A DNA stretch of 5,341 nucleotides, taken from NCBI GenBank assembly GCA_009923475.1, contig RFTM01000142.1, positions 1-5,341 of the forward strand, in the 5' to 3' direction. The notes under the pieces were generated by a model, which saw only the letters and a program-made list of their open reading frames with translations, made no database searches and was not told the DNA's origin. The DNA is from Gammaproteobacteria bacterium (lineage in GTDB: Bacteria; Pseudomonadota; Gammaproteobacteria; Steroidobacterales; Steroidobacteraceae). Positions 1 to 5,341 of the stretch are shown piece after piece. The number at the start of each line of letters is the position of its first letter. The stretch's first letter is position 1. Made by a program: the position numbers and the translations under genes.

Positions 1-126
1 CTGATGCAGGAGTTGCCCGACGTCGGCTGGTTCAAGACCCCGCGCCTCGACCTGCGCTTCCACGATTTCCATGCCGCCCGCGGCGGCGCGCACTACGGCG
101 TCGAATCGATCGCCGGACCGGTGCTC
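1..126 (+). other. Possible fragment of an unrecognised plus-strand coding sequence
   Basis: Read in plus frame 1 these 42 codons are open and have 38 of 42 third positions G or C, better than the 31 of 42 on the opposite strand in the emrA frame. The peptide (including DVGWFKTPRLDLRFHDFHAA) has a normal protein-like mix of aromatic, acidic and small residues. I do not recognise a family. The frame stays open beyond 126, but from there on the minus strand is convincing emrA, so any real gene here would have to end at a breakpoint near 120-140. The sample is tiny and antisense frames in GC-rich DNA are often open, so this is only a weak alternative to the emrA reading. Confidence 0.2.
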
Positions 127-468
127 GCCCTGCCGCTGCGCATATTGCCGGCGCAGCGCGTCCAGATCGCCCTGCATCGACGCGAGGTGCGCGGCGGCCC
201 GCTCGACATCGATCGCGGCGGCCGCGCGGTCGAGCCGCAGCAGCGGCTGCCCGGCGGTGACGACCTGGTTCTCCTCGACCAACACCTCGGTGACCTGCGC
301 GTCGATCTCGGGATAGATCGTGACCAGATCCGCTTTCAGGTAGGCGTTGTCGGTCTCGACGCTGCGACCGCCCAAGGCCCATACCAAGGTTCCGGCGAGC
401 ACCGCGAGCAAGGGCACTCCCCACAGCAGCAGACGACGCCGGAACGCCGCACGGTCCACCACGCTCAC
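1..468 (-). CDS. EmrA/HlyD-family efflux membrane fusion protein, N-terminal part (runs off window)
   Basis: The periplasmic adaptor (membrane fusion protein) of a tripartite or EmrAB-type multidrug exporter links an inner-membrane pump to the outer membrane. The GTG start (468-466) overlaps the TGA of marR as GTGA, with a G-rich SD-like stretch just upstream. 156 residues are present. Residues 1-12 are basic, 13-32 form one hydrophobic anchor helix (LLLWGVPLLAVLAGTLVWAL), then comes the conserved VETDNAYLKAD (37-47), followed by the first half of the lipoyl/barrel-sandwich domain (VTEVLVEEN, then TAGQPLLRLD, 60-80). A helical stretch from about 84 to 113 starts the coiled-coil hairpin. Family and overlapping operon layout are clear from this. 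After about residue 113 (positions 1-126) the sequence no longer looks like a coiled-coil hairpin, and third-position GC falls from about 88% to about 74%, so the left end may not belong to this gene. The usual partner, an EmrB-like MFS pump, would lie outside the window. The specific substrate cannot be told. Confidence 0.85.
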   Translation of the reverse strand, partial: MSVVDRAAFRRRLLLWGVPLLAVLAGTLVWALGGRSVETDNAYLKADLVTIYPEIDAQVTEVLVEENQVVTAGQPLLRLDRAAAAIDVERAAAHLASMQGDLDALRRQYAQRQGEHRSGDRFDAVVRAAAGGMEIVEAQVEARGLEPADVGQLLHQ

Positions 469-968
469 GATGCCACCCCCGCCGCAGTCCCGCCGGCGAC
501 AGGGTCGGAGTGGTCGGCGTGATCGCTGTGGTCGGCGAAGCGCTCCATGCCCGCCGCAAGTTCTTTGAGACCCGCGGACAGACTCGCACGCGCCTCGTCC
601 GACATGTGCTGCGTGGCCTCGGCCATGATCGCATCGAGGGTCTGCCAGATGCACCGGTTGGCCGCTTCGCCCTCGGCGGTGAGCGCCAGTCGCAGCGCGC
701 GGCGATCGCGGGGATCGGGCGCACGGGTCACCATGCCCTGCGCCTCGAGGTCGTCGACGACCCGCAGCACCGACATGGGCTGCACCTCGAGCGCCTCGGC
801 CAAGGCCTTGAGGTTGGCACCGGGACTGCGAGCCAGGAACGCCAAGGCGCGGGCCTTGGAGGGCGTCAGACCATGGACGGCCGCGCGCCGGGCGAACTCG
901 AGTCGCAGGCGCTTGGCGGCGAGATGGACGAGGAAGGCGAGATGCTCATCCGGCGGCAGTGATTTCAT
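465..968 (-). CDS. MarR-family winged-helix transcriptional regulator
   Basis: A cytoplasmic DNA-binding repressor, probably a dimer released from DNA by small aromatic or drug-like ligands. The 167-residue product has the MarR layout: an N-terminal dimerisation helix (about 7-30), LTPSKARALAFLARSPGANL (34-53), a helix-turn-helix with a recognition helix near 62-76 (VQPMSVLRVVDDLEAQ), a wing with the family signature PDPRDRRALRLALT (84-97), and long C-terminal helices. I chose the ATG at 968-966 (MKSLPPDEH). The frame extends to a TTG at 986, but that would add only MSYARQ and lie inside the inverted repeat; AGG sits a few bases before the ATG. The tail carries three tandem Asp-His-x triplets (146-154), unusual for the family. 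The stop overlaps the GTG of the efflux adaptor gene, so it most likely controls its own transcript and the exporter's. The ligand is unknown. Confidence 0.92.
   Translation of the reverse strand: MKSLPPDEHLAFLVHLAAKRLRLEFARRAAVHGLTPSKARALAFLARSPGANLKALAEALEVQPMSVLRVVDDLEAQGMVTRAPDPRDRRALRLALTAEGEAANRCIWQTLDAIMAEATQHMSDEARASLSAGLKELAAGMERFADHSDHADHSDPVAGGTAAGVAS
504..533 (-). repeat. Three 9-base tandem repeats encoding Asp-His-Ser/Ala in the MarR tail
   Basis: On the minus strand, GACCACAGC, GATCACGCC and GACCACTCC follow one another, then a further GAC. They encode D-H-S, D-H-A, D-H-S, D near the C-terminus of the regulator. The units differ mainly at wobble and Ser/Ala positions. The alternating Asp/His could bind metal or be a neutral low-complexity tail; the sequence alone does not decide. 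Confidence 0.6.
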
Positions 969-984
969 CTGCCTAGCATATGAC

Positions 985-1016
985 AAGCCAGGCTTATTAT
1001 CTACCTGCCTTGGCTT
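985..1016 (-). promoter_or_regulatory. AT-rich inverted repeat upstream of marR: probable promoter/operator
   Basis: AAGCCA (985-990) and TGGCTT (1011-1016) are perfect inverse complements, and the inner GGC (991-993) and GCC (1007-1009) extend the symmetry with one unpaired base. The centre (994-1001) is a small AT-rich island in otherwise GC-rich DNA and reads GATAAT on the minus strand (1001-996), a fair -10 box about 30 bases before the marR ATG; no good -35 is seen. An operator over its own promoter is typical of MarR repressors. The repeat also lies 27 bases past the bchH stop and could form a hairpin in that transcript, but no U-run follows, so an intrinsic terminator is less likely. 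Confidence 0.45.
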
Positions 1017-1042
1017 CTCCGAGGAGCGACGCTGGAGACCCC

Positions 1043-4000
1043 TCAGGCGGCCGCGCCCACCCCCTCCAAGCGGTCCTCGATGTCGGCGTAAAGGCCCTGC
1101 AGGCGCTCCAGCGTGACCTCATCGGCCTGCCACATCCCTCGCCCATGGGCTTCGATGAGACGGCCGATGACATTGCGGGCGGCCTGCGGATTGGCGGTCT
1201 CGAGCCGCCGCCGCATCGCGTCGTCGAGCACGAAGGTCTGCGCGGCGTCCTGGTAGACCCAAGCGTCCAGCGAACCGAGCGCACCCCAACCCACGAGGTG
1301 GGTGAAGCGGTTGCCGATCTCCGCCGCGCCGCCGTGCCCGTGGGCCAGCATCGACTCGTACCACTTGGGGTTGAGCAGCTTGGCACGGGCCTCGATGCGC
1401 AGCATCTCCCCGGCGCTGCTCACGCGCGGCTCGCCGCCGGCGGTCTCGGCATAGCTGAGATCGACGCCCTTGCCCCGCGCGCGCGTCGCGGCGACCTGCA
1501 AGGCGCCGCTGTGGCCGTAGTAGTGCGACATGTCGGTGAGCCCGTACTCCACCGAGTCGATCGCCTGGAACACATGGTCGACCGTGCCCAGCAACCCGCG
1601 CAGCACCTCGGGCGCCGCGGCGCCGCCGCGCTTGCCGCCGGCGGTATGCGCGTTGCGCCGTTCGTAGGTGTCGGCGAGCTGCCCCGCCTCCTCCCATTGG
1701 TTCTCCTCGACGAGCTCGTCGACGCCGGTGCCGTAGAGGCCGGGCGCCTGCGTGAAGATGCGGGCCGTCGCCTCCTCGACGCCGCGACCCGCGGCGCGCA
1801 GGGCATCGGTGTTGGCGCGCAGGAAGTTCGACTCCGGCGGCTCGTCGGCGAGCGCGGCGCGTCGGAACAGCTCGTCGAGCAGGTCGAGGCTCATCTGGAA
1901 GGTGTCGCGGAACACGGCCGACACGTCGAGCAGCACGTCGATGCGCGGCCGGCCCAGACGCGCGAGCGGCACGAGGTCGAAGCGGAAGATCTTGCCCTGC
2001 CCGTCGCGCGCGGGCTCCGCGCCGACCAGGGCCAGCACCACGCCCAGCCCCTCGCCTTCGGTCTTGATGGTGTCCATGGCCCACAGCGCCTGGGCGACCG
2101 TGCGCGGCCAAGCGCCGCCGTTCGCGGCGCGATGGCGCTCGAGGAGGATGTCCGCGGTCCGCCTGCCCCGCTCCAGCGCCAGGTCGGTCGGCAGGCGCCA
2201 GGGATCGATGCCGTGGATGTTGCGTCCGCTCGGCAGCGCGGCCGCCCCGGCGCGCACCGGATCGGCGCCGTAGGCCGGGCGGATGTAACCGCCCGCGAGG
2301 GCATGGACCACCGCATCGAGCTCCTCGCCGCAGCGCGCCATGCCGCCGAGCACGCCGCGCCCCTCGGCGACCATCGCCGCGAGCGCCGCGGGCGCGGCGG
2401 ATGCCGACGCGCCGAGGGTCGCCGTCCACACGCGTGACGGGTCTTCGCGGCCGAAGATGCTGCGCTCGACGAGCGCATCGCGCAGCGGCCGCTGCTGCCC
2501 GGTCGCCACCCCCGCTTGCGTCATGACCGCGCCCAAGCCCGGCGCGCCGCCGCGCGGCACCTCGAGCGTCGCCTCGACGAGCGCGCGCGAGCGCTGCCGG
2601 TCGGGCGCCGTGCCGAACACGTGCTGGCCGTCGACGATGAGCCGTTGCTCGATGCCATCGAGCCAGGCGGCGGCGCGCGCGCGGAATGCCGGCACGGGCT
2701 CGTCGGCGCCGCGCACGAGCTCCGGCAACGCGCCGTCCAGCGCGTCCTGCGGATCCTCGAGGCGCGCACGCGCCTGTGCGAGCTGCTTGTAGAGGCCGGC
2801 GCGCGCGTACGGCGGGATGGCGTGGCTGATGATGGTGGCGTAACCGCGCCGGCGCGCCACCGCCGCCTCGGCCGGGTTGTTGAGCGGATAGAGGTAGAGA
2901 TGCGGCAACGCGCCGAGCAGCTGGTCGGGCCAGCACTCGCCGGTCAGCGCCGTCTGCAGCCCCGGCATCCACTCGGCCGTGCCGTGCATGCCGACATGGA
3001 TGATGGCATCGGCCTTGAAGCCGTGCTTGAGCCAGGCGTAGAAGGCGGCGAACTGGTGGTGCGGCGTGAAGGTCTTCTCGAACAGCAGGCGCATCGGGTC
3101 GCCGGGCACGCCCATCGGCGGCTGCAGGCCGATCGCGATGTTGCCGCACTCGAGCGCGTCGATGCGGATGGCCTCGCGCCCGGCGGGCGCGATGTCGCCC
3201 GGGGCCTGGCCCCAGAACTTCTCGATGCGCTCGGCGGCGCCCGTGAGCCAACGCCGGAACTCGGCCACCGTCACGCTGCGCCCGCCCTCGCCGCGCTCCA
3301 GGGCGCCGACCCGCTCGTTGAACTCGGCGACCTCGGTCGGCGAACGGCCGATGGCGTAGCCCTCGCTGCGCAGCCGCTTCAGCAAGGCCGTGACGGATGC
3401 CGGCACGTCGAGCAGCGCGGCGGTGCCCGCCTTGCCGAGCCCCGGCGGGAAGTTGTAGAGGACGATCGCGACGCGTTTCTCGGCCGCCGGCTTGCGGCGC
3501 AGCCGGATCCAGCCCTCGATCTGGTCGAGCGCGCGGGCGACGCGGTCGGGCGCGGTGACGAGCTCGCCGTCGCGGATCGCGCCCAAGGCCATCGCGCTCG
3601 CCACGCCGTCCATCTCGGGCAGGTCGTACATCACGACCGACTGCATCGAGTGCGCGCCGCGGGCCCGCCACTCGTGCTCCTCCTGCATCAGGAGGGGCTG
3701 CGCGACGAGATACGGCACGTCGAGCTTGCCGAGCAGGTCCGCCGCGGTCTCGTGGTAGTGGCCGGGCTTGGTGGAGGATGCCGGACCGCCGACGATCGAG
3801 AACCCCATGGTCGACACGAACGCGTCGATCGGCTGGTCCGCGAGCCACTCGCGCACCGCGACATGCGCCTCGATGCCGGAGACGAACACCGGCAACACCG
3901 CCATGCCCCGGGACTCGATGCCGGCGACGAGCTGGCGCAGGTAGTCGAGGCGCTGGATGACGTGCTTGCGGACGCCGAGCAGCGCGACCAGCGGCTGCCC

Positions 4001-4558
4001 CTTGCGGTAGCGCCCCTGCTTCGCGGCCCACTTGAGATACGCGCCGCAATCGTCGAACAGCGCGCCGCTGACGGGATCGAAGCAGCCCATGGTCGGGATC
4101 ACCGCCACCGGGGCGACCGCGAGGCCCGACATCCCGCAGGTATCGGCGAGGATGAGCTTCACCATCTGCGTGATGTTCGCGGCGTCCGGCTGGTTCCAAT
4201 AAAGGTTCACGCCGAGCCAGGTGCGGAAGCCCGCGAGCTTCTGCGGGATCAGCGGCAGCATCTTGGCCGCGACCTTGACGAGCTTGGTGTAGGCGTAGAG
4301 CGCGTCCTCGTCGCGGCCGCGGGTCACGAGCCGCATCAAGAGCTTCACCGCCTTCGGCGCCTCGCCCTTCTTCTCCTTGAAGCGATGCTCGCCCACCTTC
4401 GTCAGCGCCATCACCTCCGGCATGCTCTCGTAGGCGAACACGGCCGACGCCCGCGAACCGGCGAGCTGCGCGGCCAACCAATCGGCCTGCGGCCGCATGT
4501 TGATCAGGCTGATGAACACCACGTCGGACGAGGCGAGGTCCGCGGCCAGCGCGGGATC
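1043..4558 (-). CDS. bchH: Magnesium chelatase subunit H, 5'-truncated
   Basis: BchH binds protoporphyrin IX and, with the BchI/BchD AAA+ motor, inserts Mg2+ at the branch point to bacteriochlorophyll. About 1171 residues are present versus roughly 1190-1250 in purple bacteria. Numbering from the GTG codon at 4522-4520: the end of the N-terminal domain (AYESMPEVMALTKVG), then NLYWNQPDAANI, the CobN/Mg-chelatase core with HVGMHGTAEWMPG (509-521, positions 2998-2960; H509, H513 and E517 retained), YLYPLNNPAEA and RRGYATIISH. The C-terminus is typical: SVEYGLTDMSHYYGHSG, LLNPKWYESMLAHGHGG, GWGALGSLDAWVYQ, ending at a TGA at 1043. No frameshift or internal stop is visible. Homology continues upstream of the GTG (DPALAADLASSD), so that GTG is not the native start. 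Roughly 50 N-terminal residues are missing where the frame enters transporter DNA; the frame meets a TGA at 4609-4607 with no ATG. CobN is less likely because the C-terminus matches BchH. The neighbour marR is not a usual photosynthesis-cluster gene. Confidence 0.95.
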   Translation of the reverse strand, partial: DPALAADLASSDVVFISLINMRPQADWLAAQLAGSRASAVFAYESMPEVMALTKVGEHRFKEKKGEAPKAVKLLMRLVTRGRDEDALYAYTKLVKVAAKMLPLIPQKLAGFRTWLGVNLYWNQPDAANITQMVKLILADTCGMSGLAVAPVAVIPTMGCFDPVSGALFDDCGAYLKWAAKQGRYRKGQPLVALLGVRKHVIQRLDYLRQLVAGIESRGMAVLPVFVSGIEAHVAVREWLADQPIDAFVSTMGFSIVGGPASSTKPGHYHETAADLLGKLDVPYLVAQPLLMQEEHEWRARGAHSMQSVVMYDLPEMDGVASAMALGAIRDGELVTAPDRVARALDQIEGWIRLRRKPAAEKRVAIVLYNFPPGLGKAGTAALLDVPASVTALLKRLRSEGYAIGRSPTEVAEFNERVGALERGEGGRSVTVAEFRRWLTGAAERIEKFWGQAPGDIAPAGREAIRIDALECGNIAIGLQPPMGVPGDPMRLLFEKTFTPHHQFAAFYAWLKHGFKADAIIHVGMHGTAEWMPGLQTALTGECWPDQLLGALPHLYLYPLNNPAEAAVARRRGYATIISHAIPPYARAGLYKQLAQARARLEDPQDALDGALPELVRGADEPVPAFRARAAAWLDGIEQRLIVDGQHVFGTAPDRQRSRALVEATLEVPRGGAPGLGAVMTQAGVATGQQRPLRDALVERSIFGREDPSRVWTATLGASASAAPAALAAMVAEGRGVLGGMARCGEELDAVVHALAGGYIRPAYGADPVRAGAAALPSGRNIHGIDPWRLPTDLALERGRRTADILLERHRAANGGAWPRTVAQALWAMDTIKTEGEGLGVVLALVGAEPARDGQGKIFRFDLVPLARLGRPRIDVLLDVSAVFRDTFQMSLDLLDELFRRAALADEPPESNFLRANTDALRAAGRGVEEATARIFTQAPGLYGTGVDELVEENQWEEAGQLADTYERRNAHTAGGKRGGAAAPEVLRGLLGTVDHVFQAIDSVEYGLTDMSHYYGHSGALQVAATRARGKGVDLSYAETAGGEPRVSSAGEMLRIEARAKLLNPKWYESMLAHGHGGAAEIGNRFTHLVGWGALGSLDAWVYQDAAQTFVLDDAMRRRLETANPQAARNVIGRLIEAHGRGMWQADEVTLERLQGLYADIEDRLEGVGAAA

Positions 4559-4570
4559 GGCCTGGTCGCG
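4545..4570. other. Breakpoint joining truncated bchH and a truncated transporter gene head to head
   Basis: Reading leftward, BchH-like protein is recognisable from DPALAADLASSD (4558 down); reading rightward, EamA-like protein is recognisable from GLVAIAVFLFAITD (4559 on). Both genes should begin further out: BchH lacks about 50 residues and the transporter lacks its start codon and perhaps 10 residues. No room exists for promoters or ribosome sites. Base composition changes here from strongly GC-rich to about 57-60% GC. The exact joint could be anywhere in about 4550-4565 because both frames stay open through it. Confidence 0.8.
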
Positions 4571-5341
4571 ATCGCGGTGTTCCTGTTTGCAATCACCGAT
4601 GCGATCTCAAAGTACATGACCCAGCACTATCCAACCGGCTACATCCTCTGGATCCGGTTCTTCTTTCACACGCTGGTGCTGGTCGTGGTCGTGGGCTCCA
4701 GGCAGGGGCTGGGCTTCATCCGCACGCGTCGCCCCGGTATCCAGCTCACCCGCGGGCTGCTGCTGCCGCTTGCCGCACTCATGTTTGTCACTGGCCTCAG
4801 TCAGATGCCGCTTGCTGAAACCGCAGCGATCACCTTTGTTTCGCCCTTCCTGGTCACGCTGCTCGCGGTGATCATGCTCAAGGAGAAAGTGGATCTGGGT
4901 CAGTGGCTCGCCATTGGCTTCAGCTTCGCCGGGGCGGATGATGAGCAACACCCCGGCGCAGACGTGTTTGGCTGGGCTGCACTGTTCCCGCTCGGCACCG
5001 CTTTATCGATGGCGATCTATCAGGTGCTCACGCGGCGGATTGCCGGGCTGGAGAGCGCCTACACCTCGATTTTCTATCCAGGGCTGGTCGGGCTTGCGCT
5101 GTTCAGTGTCGCGCTCCCGTTCAACTGGACAACTCCAATCGCCTGGTGGCATGTGGCGCTCATGATCGTGGGGGGCATGGTGAACGCCGCGAGCCATCTC
5201 ACCTTGATCCGCGCGTTCGACTACGCACCGGCGTCCAAGCTCGCCCCGTTCAGCTACACCCAGATCGTGTGGGCAACGCTGGTGGCGTATGTGGTCTTTG
5301 GCGATTTTCCCGATGCCTGGTCGATGGCAGGCATTGGCGTG
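4559..5341 (+). CDS. EamA/DMT-superfamily permease, truncated at both ends, with an apparent internal microinversion
   Basis: An integral inner-membrane transporter of the drug/metabolite transporter (EamA, formerly DUF6) family; substrates are typically metabolites or drugs and cannot be assigned here. 261 codons are open; full members are about 290-300 residues with ten helices in two EamA repeats. Helices can be followed: LVAIAVFLFAITDAISKY (1), YILWIRFFFHTLVLVVVVG (2), GLLLPLAALMFVTGLS (3), AAITFVSPFLVTLLAVIML (4), WLAIGFSFAG (5, broken), GWAALFPLGTALSMAIYQVL (6), IFYPGLVGLALFSVALPF (7), WWHVALMIVGGMVNAASHL (8), QIVWATLVAYVVFGDF (9), and the start of helix 10 at the window edge. LAETAAITFVSPF and YAPASKLAPFSYTQIVWA are family hallmarks. 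The start codon is lost at the breakpoint near 4559; the first in-frame ATG (4616) falls after helix 1. Helix 5 is interrupted by ADDEQH (4934-4951), explained by an inverted 16-base loop. Lower GC than bchH suggests a different origin. Confidence 0.85.
4927..4958. repeat. 8-base inverted repeat flanking an apparently flipped 16-base loop
   Basis: Arms CGCCGGGG (4927-4934) and CCCCGGCG (4951-4958) are perfect inverse complements around a 16-base loop, CGGATGATGAGCAACA (4935-4950). Reverse-complementing only the loop leaves the arms and the reading frame unchanged and turns the codons for ADDEQH into VLLIIR, the expected continuation of helix 5 (AGVLLIIRPG). The arms are entirely G and C and would form a stable hairpin, a setting in which template switching can flip a loop. 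Confidence 0.85.

Noticed and set aside
969..986. TTG codon at 986-984 as the marR start
   Set aside because: It would add six non-conserved residues and start inside the inverted repeat; the ATG at 968-966 fits the family start better.
985..1016. Intrinsic terminator for bchH
   Set aside because: The hairpin has a long loop and no T-run follows it in the bchH direction; an operator/promoter reading fits better.
980..2437. A 485-codon plus-strand open frame antisense to bchH
   Set aside because: The opposite strand encodes unmistakable BchH C-terminal motifs over the whole stretch, and the antisense product has no recognisable domain.
4520..4522. GTG at 4522-4520 as the real bchH start
   Set aside because: BchH-like sequence continues upstream of it (DPALAADLASSD), and starting here would cut into a conserved strand of the N-terminal domain.
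1043..4558. Cobaltochelatase CobN instead of BchH
   Set aside because: The C-terminal motifs (SVEYGLTDMSHYYG, NPKWYESMLAHG, DAWVYQ) match BchH of phototrophs, and the length fits BchH.
1119..4592. A second minus-strand open frame of about 1157 codons running through bchH in another frame
   Set aside because: It is an out-of-frame shadow of bchH, very rich in Arg, Ala and Gly with no family motifs; such frames stay open in GC-rich DNA.
4607..4951. Minus-strand 114-codon open frame beginning LLIIRPG
   Set aside because: Its first residues match the transporter motif only because the loop at 4935-4950 is flipped; the rest is antisense to transporter helices and does not resemble a protein family.

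Overview
The window is GC-rich DNA (well over 70% GC in several bchH lines) that looks like an anoxygenic phototrophic proteobacterium. The main evidence is an almost complete gene for BchH, the large porphyrin-binding subunit of magnesium chelatase, which commits protoporphyrin IX to bacteriochlorophyll. It fills most of the window on the minus strand (about 1043-4558).

Downstream of bchH on the same strand, after a 75-base gap with an AT-rich inverted repeat, comes a MarR-family repressor gene (465-968). It overlaps by four bases (GTGA) the start of an EmrA/HlyD-type membrane fusion protein gene that runs off the left edge. Together they look like a self-regulated drug-efflux operon. The last 42 or so codons of the emrA-like frame lose family resemblance, and the opposite strand there has the more gene-like codon pattern.

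The right-hand 780 bases (about 4559-5341) carry a plus-strand EamA/DMT-family transporter with clearly lower GC (about 57-60% in lines sampled). BchH and the transporter meet head to head at about 4550-4565. Both lack their N-termini, and there is no intergenic or promoter DNA between them. This is a breakpoint: either a real rearrangement or a chimeric assembly.

The most striking local signal is inside the transporter gene. Sixteen bases (4935-4950), flanked by perfect 8-base inverted repeats, appear to be flipped in place. As written, the frame encodes ADDEQH in the middle of a membrane helix. With the loop reverse-complemented, the same frame encodes VLLIIR, giving the family-typical AGVLLIIRPG. 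I found no RNA genes, CRISPR arrays, insertion sequences or complete mobile elements.
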